From positions 71,389,277 to 71,453,276 of the forward strand of contig OX031056.1 of NCBI GenBank assembly GCA_943736015.1: 64,000 nt of DNA, given 5' to 3'. Made by a program: the position numbers and the translations under genes. This DNA comes from Tridacna crocea. Its lineage: Eukaryota; Mollusca; Bivalvia; Cardiida; Cardiidae. Every line of letters begins with the position of its first letter. The first letter of the stretch is position 1. The notes below the pieces were generated by a model. The model was given only the letters and a program-made list of their open reading frames with translations, was not told where the DNA came from and made no database searches. Shown in pieces: positions 1 to 11,590 of the stretch.

Positions 1-675
1 GGATCAATTCGATACTTCAATACAGGAATATGTTACATAAATACAGTTTTGCTTAAGAATATTCATTTCCTTAGATAGTTTATATCATCAGTGTGGCAAT
101 GTTACGTACTAGAAAACCACACACAAAAGCATGCCGCGTACATACATATCGGCTCAATATAAGATGGTGATCCCTAGCAAATGTTGAGTAGTATATGTTG
201 TATCATTATGCCAAAGCCATAAACATTTACAACAGTATCATATAACATCTGCCAATATCTTGCAGGAAGTTATTTAGAACCATAAGCACTTATTGCACCT
301 ATAGAATGTAATTATTTACAACCTTGAGAATTGATTGTGCAATAGGGAAAAGGTGATAAAATGGCGTGTTTGCAGGATCATAATTGAATGGTACTCATTC
401 AGGCATAGGCCCAATTGCTTTGGAAAGGATTGCTAATGAAGATTTGCTAGTCCCTGGACTTTTGGGATCATAAACAAAATTAATAACATGGCATGGCTAG
501 AGGTTACAGACGGGTGGAATATTTTAGGGTTCTTCAGAGTAATATCTGTTTAGCTGTTATTTAATGAATGTAACGGTGGTACTGATTTGGTCTGTCTGCC
601 CTGTAGACTGCACTAATAATGAGTATTCAAAACAAAATTTTTTGTAAAGAATTCATGAGATCAACCACTTGGCAT
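1..675. other. No recognisable feature
   Basis: AT-rich sequence with no convincing exon, RNA gene or repeat that I can name. It may be intron or upstream DNA of the MCU gene. Confidence 0.4.
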
Positions 676-902
676 TGAACTCTTTACGGAACAACAAAAG
701 TTAAGACTGATCCAAATTGAAAGCAATTGCAGACGACAAGATAAATGTAACACAAAAATTGAAATTTGTTACCAACAGGGTTATAAACATTGTGGGAAAA
801 GGAGAAAATGCTGGTCACCAGCATTTTCTCCTTTTTCTACAATGTGTTCAAAAGGCTTCTACCTCAGTCATAAAAACTAGGGATTGTTTGGTAATGGGTT
901 AA
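676..902 (-). mobile_element. FB-A foldback MITE
   Basis: The left end is a worn TTGAACTCTTTACG and the right end GGTAATGGGTTAA. The central hairpin (GGAGAAAATGCTGGTCACCAGC...) is intact on both arms. No coding capacity. Confidence 0.85.
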
Positions 903-940
903 CTATGTCAAGAATGTTTCAACATGCTCTCTCAGTGTTT

Positions 941-1122
941 ATCCTCTTTCTCAAACAACAAAATTTTAGACTTCTTCAAATTGAAAGTGTTAACACTGAT
1001 GACAAAATAAAAGTAACTCAGAAATTGAAATTTTTTGAAGCAGGGTAGAAAAGATTGTGGGAAGAGCAGAAAATGCTTCTCTCTCAGGGTTGTAAATTTA
1101 GGGATTTTTGGTAAAGGGTTAA
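941..1122 (-). mobile_element. FB-A copy lacking the second hairpin arm
   Basis: Left sequence (AACAACAAAATTTTAGAC) and right end (GGTAAAGGGTTAA) are present, but the stem stops at GCAGAAAATGCT and resumes at CTCTCAGGG, so one arm is deleted from the dyad outward. Confidence 0.75.
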
Positions 1123-1159
1123 AGGAACCCTTCCATATTCTTTCTGAACACATTTTGCA

Positions 1160-1273
1160 ATTTTTTGACAATTAAGGGCAAAACAAAATTCCAGAAAAGA
1201 ATGGATTGGTGCAATGATCGCTGGGCTATAACTAAATGTTGAAAACGGCATTAAACACCATACAATCAATCAG
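1160..1273 (+). repeat. SINE tail fragment
   Basis: It ends with GTTGAAAACGGCATTAAACACC and CAATCAATCA, the 3' tail shared by the tRNA-derived SINEs of this window. The tRNA-like head is missing. Confidence 0.65.
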
Positions 1274-1576
1274 TGCATTTAGAAGTCGTAGCAAAATGTT
1301 AAAGCTTTTACAAATTTTTACTGCAAAAAAGTATGATGTTCATGACTTATTGTCTCAATGACAAAATTTTCATGGACATCTATAATATATATTTTTACAG
1401 AAAACCTGAAGAAATAGTACTCCTTCATCCTGTAAAGCATTGTCTGTGGCCATTTTAATTGGTGGATGATCCTGAAATGTTCCTTGAACTGTCAAAATTT
1501 CATTGGCAGCCTTTCTGAAGATCTGTAAAATGTGAAAAAAGTTAACACAAGTTTTTGTTTTGCTACACTTGTACAT

Positions 1577-1716
1577 AAACCCTTTACCAATCAACAATAA
1601 CCTGGTCCATATTGAAAGCATTTGCAGACAATGAATTAACTTTACATCTTAAGTGCTTTTGTTTGGCATTGACAGGGTCAAAAACATTCTGGGAGAAACT
1701 TACGGAAAGGGCTGCA
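1577..1716 (-). mobile_element. Degraded FB-A remnant
   Basis: CCCTTTACCAATCAACAATA...CTGGTCCATATTGAAAGCATTTGCAGACAA is the long-arm end of FB-A. The hairpin has decayed to AAACATTCTGGGAGAAAC. The following 190 bases show nothing recognisable. Confidence 0.55.
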
Positions 1717-2115
1717 ATGGTCACAAGGTGTCACACCGGTAACTTTTTCACTCATTGAAAATATAATAAAACCCCTGTCTTTGACTGGTTGCTGCTGAAT
1801 CCCTGAGGAAGTGGGAGCTTTGCAGTTTTTTCCCTTCAAGTATTTTTTCAGACTCCTCCACAAAAAGCAGCAGAAAATGGCATCATTCATCGAGCGGTGA
1901 ACTTTTTAGCTCACCTGAGCACGAAGTGCTCATGGTGAGCTTTTGTGATCGCCCAATGTCCGGCGTCAGTCGTGCATCGTGCGTCATCCACAATTTCTTT
2001 AAACATCTTCTCCTCCTAAACCACTGGGCCAATCTTGATGAATCTTGGCAGGGATGTTCCTTGGGTGAAGCTCTACCAAAGTTGTTCAAGAGATTGAATT
2101 CCACCCATAATTCTG

Positions 2116-2129
2116 GTTGCCATGGCAAC
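2116..2129. promoter_or_regulatory. RFX X-box-like palindrome
   Basis: GTTGCCATGGCAAC is a perfect 14-bp dyad matching the RFX-factor X-box consensus. Whether it is bound is unknown; it lies in the repeat element and is followed by a GAAAGGAAAA run that also follows the worn equivalents (GAAACATAGGAAC) in the 167-bp units. Confidence 0.5.
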
Positions 2130-2170
2130 CGAAAGGAAAAAAAATAGCAAAATCTTTGAAAATCTTCTTC

Positions 2171-3963
2171 TCTGAAACTAGAAGGCATAGAGCTTTGATA
2201 TTTGGTATGTAGCATGTCCTAGTAGACCTCTACCAAGATTGTTCATATGATGTCCCTGGGGTCAAAACTGGCCCCGCCCCGGGGGTCACAAGTTTGAAAC
2301 ATAGGAACAAAGAAGGAAAACTTTGGAAATTCTTCTTCTCTGAAACTAGAAGGTGCAGGGCTTTGATATTTGGTATGTAGCATCTCCAAGTGGACCTCTA
2401 CCAAGATTGTTCATATGATGTCCCTGGGGTCAAAACTGGCCCCGCCCCGGGGGTCACAAGTTTGAAACATAGGAACAAAGAAGGAAAACTTTAAAAATCG
2501 TCTTCTCTGAAACTAGAAGGTGCAGAGCTTTGATATTTGGTATGTAGCATCTCCTAGTGGACCTCTACCAAGATTGTTCATATGATGTCCCTGGGGTCAA
2601 AACTGGCCCCGCCACGGGGGTCACAATTCTGAAACATAGGAACAAAGAAGGAAAACTTTAAAAATCTTCTTCTCTGAAACTAGAAGGTGCATGGCTTTGA
2701 TATTTGGTATGTAGCATCTCCTAGTGGACCTCTACCAAGATTGTTCATATGATGTTCCTGGGGTCAAAACTGGCCCCGCCCCGGGGGTCACAATTTTGAA
2801 ACATAGGAACAAAGAAGGAAAATTTTAAAATTCTTCTTCTCTGAAACTAGATGGTGCAGAGCTTTGATATTTGGTATGTAGCATCTCATGGTGGACCTCT
2901 ACCAAGATTGTTCATATGATGTCCCTGGGGTCAAAACTGGCCTCGTCCCGGGGGTCACAAGTTTGAAACATAGGAACAAAGAAGGAAAACTTTAAAATTC
3001 TTCTTCTCTGAAACTAGAATATGTAGAGCTTTGATATTTTGTATGTAGCATATCCTAGTGGACCTCTACCAAGATTTTTCATATGATGTCCCTGGGGTCA
3101 AAACTGGCCTCGTCCCGGGGGTCACAATTTTGAAACATAGGAACAAAGAAGGAAAACTTTAAAATTCTTCTTCTCTGAAACTAGATGGTGCAGAGCTTTG
3201 ATATTTGGTATGTAGCATCTCCTAGTTGACCTCTACCAAGATTGTTCATATGATGTCCCTGGGGTCAAAACTGGCCCCGCCCCGGGGGTCACAAGTTTGA
3301 AACATAGGAACAAAGAAGGAAAACTTTAAAATTATACTTCTCTGAAACTAGAAGGTGCATGGCTTTGATATTTGGTATGTAGCATCTCCTAGTGGACCTC
3401 TACCAAGATTGTTCATATGATGTCCCTGGGGTCAAAACTGGCCCCACCCCAGGGGTCACAAGTTTAATACATAGAAATAAAGAAGGAAAAATTGAAAATT
3501 TTTCTTCTCTGAAACTAGAATATGTAGAGCTTTTATATTTGGTAAATAGGATCTCCTAGTGGACTTCTACAATGTTTGTTCATATGATGCCCCTGGGGTC
3601 AAAACTTGCCCTGCCTCATGGGTCACAAGTTCGAAACATAGGAACAAAGAAGGAAAATGTCAATATTATTCTTCTCTGAAACTAGAAGGCGTAGAGCTTT
3701 GATATTTGGTATGTAGCATCTTTTAGTGGATTTCTACAAACTTTCTTCATACGATGCCCCTGGGGTCTAAACTTGCCCTGCCCAGGGGTCACAAGTTCGA
3801 AACATATGAACAAAGAAGGAAAACTTTAAAATTCTACCTCTCTGAAACTAGAAGGTATAGAGCTTTGATGTTTTGTAAGTAGCATCTCCTAGTGTACCTC
3901 TAGCAAGCTTTTTTCTTAGGATACCCCTGGCGTCAAAATTGGCCCTGCCCAGGGGTCACAAGT
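2171..3963 (+). repeat. Tandem array, eleven units of 167 bp
   Basis: Taking TCTGAAACTAGA as phase marker, units start at 2171, 2339, 2506, 2673, 2840, 3007, 3174, 3341, 3508, 3675 and 3841, a nearly invariant 167-bp period; the last is cut short. Each unit contains GATATTTGGTATGTAGCAT, CCTCTACCAAGATTGTTCAT, and GGGGTCAAAACTGGCC. Units 2-7 are most alike; the last three diverge more. Confidence 0.95.
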
Positions 3964-4397
3964 TTGATTTTACAGCTTAGTACTCAGGTGAGCGATATAG
4001 GACCATCATGGTCCTCTTGTTTACTATTCCTCTTCAAACATATGAACCCTTGGAAAATTGCTGTCGGTCTAGGCCCTAACTGGTCAGAGACCATTGCCTC
4101 TTTGCCTGTCACCAAAAATAGTCCTAAAAGAAAGACAAAAAGTGCATTCATTCTGAAATAACTGAATTAGCTTCAGTTCAAACACATTTAAGACCTGTCC
4201 TCTCTTACCTCATGATAAAACAGTGTGGCAGAAGGGCTTGGTATCAAATTTTCAAGTGGGACTACTTTTCACCACTAAGGCCTTTAAGCATTTCGTTCTG
4301 GTGTTACACTCGAGTAATTTCTCGTATTTGCATGAGGTTTTCAAAAGCAGTCTCAGACCCTTGCAAGGGTTGCTAATAGGCGAGATTGGTTAGCTAA

Positions 4398-4712
4398 ATT
4401 GATTGATTGATTGTACGGTTTTTAATGCTGTTTTCAATGTTGATTTCAGTTATATCGCAGCAGCCAGTACACCTATCCATGCTTTCCTGGAGTTTATTTT
4501 ACCAGTACTCAGCACAATATTCTTTCCAAGCCACTGGCTGCTTTCCCACATACCCATTGTTGAAACCAAGATCAGCGAGGAGAGAGGAAGGAATCCTGTC
4601 GCGATGACTATCATCAGTCCTTGGAAAGAAATTAGTCGACCCTGGGATCGAACCCACAACCCCTTGTTCACAAGTCCTGCACCCAACCGACTGAGCTACA
4701 GAGGTTGGGCAT
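4398..4712 (-). repeat. tRNA-derived SINE
   Basis: On the minus strand the head reads CTCTGTAGCTCAGTCGGTTG (A box) and GGGTTCGATCCCAGG (B box), and the tail ends GTACAATCAATCAATCAA. The body contains the conserved AAAGCAGCCAGTGGCTTGGA block. Confidence 0.85.
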
Positions 4713-4748
4713 TGTTAGGCTACAGGTTAAGAACCTAACTTTAGTTTA

Positions 4749-5218
4749 TTAACTCATTACAAAACTACAATATTTTAGGCTTGTCGAAATCAAAAGCATT
4801 TGCAGATTACAAAATAAAAGTGACTGAAAATTTGAAATTTGTTTTGTGAAGGGTAGAAAACATTGTTGGAAAAGGAGAAAATGCTGGTTACCAGCATTTT
4901 CTCCTTTTCCCACAATGTTTCTGATGGCTTCTTTCTCAGGGGGTCCTGTGTGGCTCAGTGGTAAAGTGCAGGACTTGTAACCTGGAGGTCCCAGGTTCGA
5001 GCCTCGCTGGCTCCACTGGGTTTTTTTTCACAGGAGTGTCCTTGGGCAAGACACTTCAGAGCCTAGCCTAGTACTGATGAAACCCAGGAAACATGAATAT
5101 GTGAACTGCCGCCGTGATATGACTGAAATACTGTTGAAAGGGGCATAAATCACCATTCAAACAAAAAAAATCAAATTCTCAGAGTTGTCAGAAGCAGAGA
5201 CTGTGTGGTAACCAGTTA
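4749..5218 (-). mobile_element. FB-A MITE interrupted by a SINE
   Basis: The TTAACTCATTACAAAAC end, an intact hairpin and the GTGTGGTAA end are split by a SINE at 4941-5174. The right terminus is worn. Confidence 0.85.
4941..5174 (+). repeat. tRNA-derived SINE nested in FB-A
   Basis: Head GTGTGGCTCAGTGGTAAAGT (A box) and GGTTCGAGCC (B box), body with GGCAAGACACTTCAGAGCCT, tail GATATGACTGAAATACTGTT...ATTCAAAC plus an A run. The flanking TTCTCAG on both sides looks like a short target duplication. A near-identical copy lies at 42437-42660. Confidence 0.9.
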
Positions 5219-5482
5219 TACATATAGCATACTGATATCAGGCAGGAATTTCCATTAAATGATTAAGGAGATGAATATGATATATTACGTATTTGTAATG
5301 GCATCAAAAATCACTCAATCAAGTTTGATGCAAGGTGAACAGCTGTGGCTTTACAGTATGTGTAAGTGCTTCATGGCAGTATATACTTGTGTTATGCTGA
5401 ACTTACCATTTACCTATCAATAAACAGTGCCATGTTTGAATAGCCCAATAAAGTGCCATGTTTGAATAGCCCTGCAGGACAA
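5219..5482. other. No gene; small tandem duplication
   Basis: AGTGCCATGTTTGAATAGCC occurs twice in a row within 5424-5471. Nothing else recognisable. Confidence 0.5.
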
Positions 5483-5747
5483 TCAGCGAGGGATGAATGC
5501 AAAACTATTCCATCTGCATTTTGGAAAATTTTACAGGTGAGAGACAAAACTCCTAATTTCTTTTAAAAGATTTAATAAATCACCCTTTAAAGTAAAGTTT
5601 TGTTGGATTGAGTAAATGAATTCAACACAACAGATCTAAAAAAGATATGGTCTAACAATGTTTTTTTCAGAGAAATGAGAAGTTTTTTCTCTCACCTGTA
5701 AAATTTTCCAACATGCAGATGTAATACTTTCGCATTCACCCGTCATT
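5483..5747. mobile_element. Palindromic MITE, about 75-bp inverted arms
   Basis: ATTTTGGAAAATTTTACAGG...GAGAGACAAAACTCC on the left is repeated inverted as TTCTCTCACCTGTAAAATTT...CATGCAGATG on the right, with about 110 bp between. A single copy in the window. Confidence 0.75.
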
Positions 5748-5766
5748 TAATTATTATCATGGCCCT

Positions 5767-5835
5767 TGAAAGTATTGTTGGAAAAGGAGAAAATGCTACA
5801 AGCCAGCATTTTCTCCTTTTCGAACAATGTTTTCT
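5767..5835. mobile_element. FB-A hairpin core only
   Basis: TATTGTTGGAAAAGGAGAAA...CCAGCATTTTCTCCTTTTCG survives without recognisable outer parts. Confidence 0.7.
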
Positions 5836-5907
5836 TGCCTTATAAATCTAAAGTCACATACCATCACTTAAGTCACATTGTCAAATTTGCTTGATCTAAC
5901 ATTTTGA

Positions 5908-6555
5908 TATCTGTTAAAGATGCCCGTCTACAGCCGGTGAGCAAAAGTGCTGTTGAATTTCAAACAATTTAAAATGGTACAGATATCAATCCTTTGTGTA
6001 AACATGGATAAATCGATGACATTTGTGGTGTAATTGAAAAAAAAAAAACACAGAGATTTGTTCTAGAAACGGAACAATGGTCAGAAGAAAACTGAATGAC
6101 GATCAAAACTGTAAACAATAGTGGTGTGTCACGGAAATTTATCGTTGGTTTCTGCCAAGAGTCGGATATGAAGTAATTTACATACAGGCCGAGACCTCGG
6201 TCTGGAAATCGAGGCTGCAACAGAGAAGCATCAACTTTCCTTTATTTACCGCATTAGACGTAGGGTGAAGGTCCAATATAGTCAGGATACAGGATGCATG
6301 ATCATCATACGAATCCGTAACCCGAGTGTATAACGGTTATCGAAAATCTTTGATTCAAAAACCGGAAACGACAAATCTGTTTACATTGAAGGCCGCAACT
6401 CAGTGAAATACATTTTCTATCAACCGTAATCATAACAACCTTGCAACCGTCAAGGGCAATATTTGGCATGAAGATATAAGAATGACTATATTTTGATAAA
6501 ATAAAGACAAAATAAGTTAAAACTGGCTGAAAATGAGTATTAGGGCCTCTTTAAA
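5908..6555 (+). repeat. Dispersed repeat E, copy 1
   Basis: The copy runs from GTTAAAGATGCCCGTCTACA to GAGTATTAGGGCCTCTTTAA. It aligns end to end with 26864-27490 in the same orientation. The tips (TTAAAGATGCC / GGCCTCTTTAA) form a short imperfect inverted repeat, so it is probably a non-autonomous DNA transposon. Confidence 0.75.
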
Positions 6556-6828
6556 GATATAAATAAAGGACAAAATGTGAAAAACATTTTTCAACATGAC
6601 CAAATTGCCCATCAGCGTCACTATGGTTTTAATAGGCAAAGGCTGTAAAATGAAAGATGAAAAAATTAACTGTGAGTGGTAAATGTTACATCAACATAAG
6701 GTGCCCTTGTTTTTAAATATATATTCCGTCTGAAAGAGCTTGTTTGGTTTTCTTTGTCATGCCGTCTGTCTTTTTAAATGAAAACAATTGGGTAGCGATA
6801 TTTTGTTAAGTCATGCAACAGGTTTACA

Positions 6829-6893
6829 GGTGGTTACCAGCATTTTTTCCTTTTCCTACAATGTTTTTGAAAGCCTTCCTCTCTAGGGTCATT
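6829..6893 (-). mobile_element. FB-A right half, starting at the hairpin centre
   Basis: The copy begins abruptly at TGGTTACCAGCATTTTTTCC and keeps only one stem arm plus the short-arm flank (GAAAGCCTTCCTCTCTAGGG). Confidence 0.75.
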
Positions 6894-6934
6894 TAGACTC
6901 CACCATAAGTTTCATCATATTAAAAAGATCAGTC

Positions 6935-7200
6935 ACACATTTCTCGATATCAAACCCAGGTAGGAGGCTCAGTGTGTCTGACTTGTGACCTGGTGGTTGT
7001 GAGTTCAATAACTGCTGGAGGAAAATTCTGTTCACATTGATTTTTTGCATCTTTCCTCAGATGCATGTGAGAAAAGTAACTGTAGTCATTGACTTGAAAA
7101 GAAAAATGTGTAAGTTCCTATGGTGAGAAAGCCGGGAAACGCATGCATAGATGCACTGACCAACATGATGATGAGCTAAGCTGTTAAAACAGCAAAAAAC
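6935..7200 (+). repeat. tRNA-derived SINE, second subfamily
   Basis: Worn tRNA head (AGGAGGCTCAGTGTGTCTGA...GTGAGTTCAATAACTGC) and body with GAGAAAGCCGGGAAACGCAT and a GTTAAAACAGCAAAAAACTC tail. It matches the layout of 62083-62345. Confidence 0.65.
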
Positions 7201-7207
7201 TCCAAAC

Positions 7208-7346
7208 CTGTAAATTCTTTACCACACAATCTGGACTTTCAACGATGCTGAGAAAGAAGGCACATTGAGTCACATTAATTTTGTAGTCTGTAAATGCTTC
7301 CAATTTGGACTGGTCTAAAATTTTGTTGTTTGGTAAAGAATTTTAA
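7208..7346 (+). mobile_element. FB-A copy without hairpin
   Basis: CTTTACCACACAATCTGGAC...GAGAAAGAAGG is followed almost directly by TTTGTAGTCTGTAAATGCTT...GGTAAAGAATTTTAA, so the centre is deleted. Its terminal TTAA is shared with the next copy. Confidence 0.7.
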
Positions 7347-7480
7347 ACTCTTTACAAAACGACAAAGGTACAAGCCCAAATTGAAAGCATTTGCAGACAA
7401 CATAATAAATGTAACTAAAAAAATTGAAATTTTATTTTGGAAGGATAGAAAACGTCGTGGGAAAAGGAGAAAATGCTGGT
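7343..7480 (-). mobile_element. FB-A left half, ending at the hairpin centre
   Basis: TTAAACTCTTTACAAAACGA through AGGAGAAAATGCTGGTT, then an abrupt change to unrelated sequence. Confidence 0.75.
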
Positions 7481-8470
7481 TAATAAAACCTTATTTCGAA
7501 TCCGAAGTCATCATAGAGCAATTGGGGACCCTACATTGTACTGACAGTGAGTCGGACATACTTTGGTGTTGAATTTAGAAACATAACAGTTGTAGATGGG
7601 CGGACATCTTTCTTACCATCAGGTATTGATGGCTTGGAGGAACAAATTAAGCCTTCCACTGTATTACGCCAGAAAATTGCAGTATTCAGACAATCATGTT
7701 CTGTAACTGTTAATTTTCTTGGTTTCTTTTGTCTGAGAGCTTATTTTTGGAACTTACTTTGCTTGTTTTGCAAAAATATTACTAAATGATTCCTAGAACA
7801 CAGCAAAGAAATTTTCCCGTCTTTGGCTCTTTCATTAAAGCTGTACATATTAAGTTTTCACTTGAACATATTAGAATTTTCAATTATCATTAATGTATTC
7901 AAACTTTATTCAATTTAAACTACTCCACTTTTATTGTTCTTTAGCACAGTCATGCGCACTAAATGACCGAAGCTGTTGATGCACCATAAAACAGCATTCA
8001 TTCATTCATTCAATTTCAGAGCTGGAAAATTATCCTGACATGCCCAACATGACTATAAGTAAACAATCTTGGTGGTAAAATGCATTTAGAATTAAATCAT
8101 ACCATTTAAATGTTTGGTGACCATTGTGAAGATAACAACTTATTGTACAGCCTGTCGTAGTGTTGGATCTAGCGGCAGAAAAACGAATTTTAAAACAGGT
8201 AAAAAGCAAACAAAAGATCGAGTGTCTTGGCAACTTCTGACCTAGTTAATTCATTTTTCTATCAGCAACTCTAACACAGACAGTAGGATAACAGATGGCC
8301 ATTTTTACATAAAATTCCATACTTTTAAATGGTATGAAGAAAATATTATACATGCATAACAACAGCATCGTTTACTTTTGGCCATTACTGACCCTTTAAC
8401 TCTCTGTTTTCTGGGATGTGGTCTGTATTCACATACCATTCTTAGTCTTTTTCTTCAGAATTTTCCAGAT
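7481..8470. other. No gene recognised
   Basis: AT-rich. A SINE-like tail (GATGCACCATAAAACAGCAT then a CATT run) lies at about 7940-8014. Open frames here are short and lack any recognisable motif. Confidence 0.4.
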
Positions 8471-8599
8471 TTAACTAGCATTCTCCCTTAGAATCATGCA
8501 GATGGTGATAAGTGACTAGTCACAGAATTCATTGGTTTTACCCTCATTCCATCAGACTTGTTGAAAAACTTTCCAAAAACAAAGCATTCACAGTTTCTG

Positions 8600-10310
8600 A
8601 CAGTGGTTACCATGGAAACGAGAAATCAAAATTTCACGGAAATTGGTCGAAAGTTGTCGGTCAAAAAATTGAAAAATGACACTTTTTAGGGTGGTTTTTG
8701 ACAAATAATTATTATTTAGATTATCTAAACTACTTCTTATATTACAAAAAGTACATGAGTAGTACTCAAAATTACATTGAAAAATGGAAAATGTCACTTG
8801 CATTGTGTTGCATAGCAACAGAAGTTTAGCCATAGAAACCAGTTTTTCAAACTTCCAATTTTGAACATTTTCAAACCAAATTATCTTCTAACAGCAAAGG
8901 TGCATATGAAAAATACATATAGGGCCTAAATGGGCAACATTTGATTTTTCACGGCCAACAATAAAAAAACTCAAAATGTTTATAATTTTTGTTACCATGG
9001 CAACAAAAGTATTGACCCGTCAGTGATTTTGCAAAAAAGTGGCAATTTCAAAGCAAATTATCTCCCTTCTGCAAAGAGAAATATTAACAGTGTATTTATG
9101 TATTAAATGATCTACATCTGTTCAACCAATAAAGAAAAAAAATTGTTCGGCAACAATCCAAATATTAGTTACCATGGCAACCAAACTATCCAACAGTTTG
9201 CGACTTTAACAAAAATCAGCACATTCAAAGTAAACTACCGCCCATTCAGATAATCTATACTACTACTTATGTTAAAAGGAGGACATGAGTAGTACTCGAA
9301 ATTACATAGAAAAATAAAAAATGTCACTTGCATTGTGTTGCATAGCAACATAAGTTTAGCCATAGAAACCAGTTTTTCAAACTTCCAATTTTGAACATTT
9401 TCAAACCAAATTATCTTCTAACAGCAAAGGTGCATAAGAAAAATATATATAGTAGCCAAACGAGCAACATCTGATTTTTCAAAGCCAACAATTAAAAAAC
9501 TCAAAATATCTATAATTTTTGTAACCATAGCAACAAAACTATTGACCCGTCAGTGATTTTTTAAAAAAAAGTGGCAATTTCAACGCAAATTAATTCCCTT
9601 CTGCAAAGAGAAATATTTACAGTGTATTTATGTATTAAATGATCTACATCTGTTCGACCAATAAAGACAAAATTAAGTTCTGCAACAATCCAAATATTAG
9701 TTACCATGGCAACCAAACTAACCAACAGTTCGCGGTTTTAGCAAAAATCTGCACACTCAAAGTAAACTACTGCCCTTTTAGATTATCTATACTACTACTT
9801 ATGTCAAAAGGACGGCATGAGTAGTACTCGAAATTACATAGAAAAATATAGAAAAATATAAAATGTCACTTGCATTGTGTTGTATAGCAACAAAAGTTTA
9901 GCCATAGAAACCAATGTTTCAAACTTCCAATTTTGAAGATTTTCAAGCCAAATTATCTTCTAACAGCAAAGGTGCATATGCAAAATACATGTAGTGCCTA
10001 AACGAGCAACATCTGATTTTTTACAGCCAACAATGAAAAAACTCAAAATGTTAATAATTGTTGTAACCATGGCAACAGAACTATTGACCCTTCAGTGTTT
10101 CTTCAAAAAAGTGGCAATTTTAGAGCAAATTATCTCCCTTCTGCTAGGAAAAATATTTACAGTGTATTTACGTATTGAATGGATCCACATCTGTTCAACC
10201 AATACAGAAAAATCTAAGTTCTGCAACAATCCAAATATTAGTTTCCATGGCAACCAAACTATCCAACATTTTGCGATTCTAACAAAAATCAGCACATTCA
10301 AAGTAAACTA
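8600..10310 (+). repeat. Higher-order tandem repeat, about 535 bp (three ~178-bp monomers)
   Basis: Corresponding CCATGGCAAC-type palindromes start at 8992/9168/9337, 9521/9700/9879 and 10063/10241, so a three-monomer block repeats every about 530-540 bp. Shared sequence includes GTCACTTGCATTGTGTTGCA, ATAGAAACCAGTTTTTCAAA and TGACCCGTCAGTGATTTT. Confidence 0.85.
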
Positions 10311-10969
10311 CCGCCCATTAACAAAGGATTACATTGATAAATAATACTTACTTAAATTACCCTCATCTGTTTGTCAATATTAAAATGTAAAAGAAAAAAA
10401 TAATGGCCCAGTCATGTTACCATGGCAACCAAATCAATGAACCATAACAAATAACAGCTTGTTCAAAGCAAATTAACCCCTTCCAGCTAAAAATCATCTA
10501 AATGAATTAAACCTACTTTAAATGACTAATATGTGTTATGCACATACAAAAGATAAAAAGTATTCAACACTTCAGAAAAAAAATGTTACCATGGCAACAG
10601 AACAGTAAACTCATCCCCATAAAAGTATGGAAAATAACAAAATATCAAAGGGCAACAATTCTTGAATATGTAATCAAGAGTTATGGTTCTTATGCACCAC
10701 ATTTCTCTTTGATGAGTTCTATCCATCTGTGAAGTTTCATGTTTATCCCTCAAATAGTTTTTGTGTTATGCTGTAGACAAAATTTAAGTGAGAAAATAAA
10801 GGGCAATAACCCTTAAAATACGCAATCAAGAGTTATGGTTCTTATGTACTGCACTTCTCTTTTATGAGATCTATCCATCTGTGTAGTTTCATTTTTATAT
10901 CTCAAATAGTTTTTTAGTTGTGCTCCATACAAGAAATTGGGATGCAAAGACGGATAGACAGAATGGAGG

Positions 10970-11012
10970 AAGAATGGATAGACAGACAGAAAGACAGACA
11001 GACAGACAGACG
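10970..11012 (+). repeat. GACA/GACG microsatellite
   Basis: GACAGACAGAAAGACAGACA continues as a GACA run inside the array. Confidence 0.85.
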
Positions 11013-11527
11013 GATGGCTACTATTACCATATACATAGCCGCCTTTTTGGTGGGAGATAATTAGCATGTATGCTACTTTATGAATGAAAACTAGCATGCC
11101 AGGAACTATGTATAGAGGGGTATGAACATTCCTAATTGTTGGTCATTCTATTTGATAGATACATGTAATTGTATTTTCTCAGTTTTACCGATATGTTGCC
11201 ACTTTGGCTGCCATGGTAACCTAAAGTATGATATGATATGCTCATTGCTATTTTTTCATGGACAATACATTAGATTAATAGCGATTTCTAAAACCAAAGT
11301 TATTCAGTTTACTCATTCTTGTCTCTACAATTATGCCTTGAAAATAAGCAAAAATTGCAGTTTTATGCCAGTGTCGAGATTAAGGTTGCCATAGAAACCA
11401 GAGTTTTTTAAGGAATAGAATTCTTTTTAAAAAATTCTGAAGAGGATCATGGCGGGATCATTTCTGTGAAATTTCATCAAATTTGGATGGGTAGTTTCAG
11501 AGAAGATGTTTGAAATAAAATTTAACA

Positions 11528-11590
11528 TATGCACATACCACGCACGTGTACACACAAACGCACACACGGACACACAGACGCAAGACGGAT
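11528..11590 (+). repeat. CA-rich microsatellite
   Basis: Interrupted ACAC/ACGC repeats (CACACGGACACACAGACGCA). Confidence 0.75.

Larger units (their letters stand above)
1906..4025 (+). mobile_element. Pearl/Helentron-like non-autonomous element with tandem core
   Basis: The element runs from TTTTAGCTCACCTGAGCACG to a 3' segment CAGGTGAGCGATATAGGACC, a short hairpin (GGACCATCATGGTCC), then TCTTGTTTA. The ends carry matching AGCTCACCTG / CAGGTGAGC. Between them lies a tandem satellite. A tandem core flanked by short unique ends and a 3' hairpin before CTTG fits the layout of bivalve pearl elements and Helentron-type non-autonomous elements. The class is an inference, since no Rep/helicase remnant is present. 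An X-box-like palindrome occurs at 2116-2129. Confidence 0.6.

Noticed and set aside
2171-3963. CRISPR-like array
   Set aside because: The 167-bp units are contiguous with no unique spacers, in an animal genome.
10970-11012. GACA microsatellite as a functional element
   Set aside because: An ordinary simple repeat within the monomer array.
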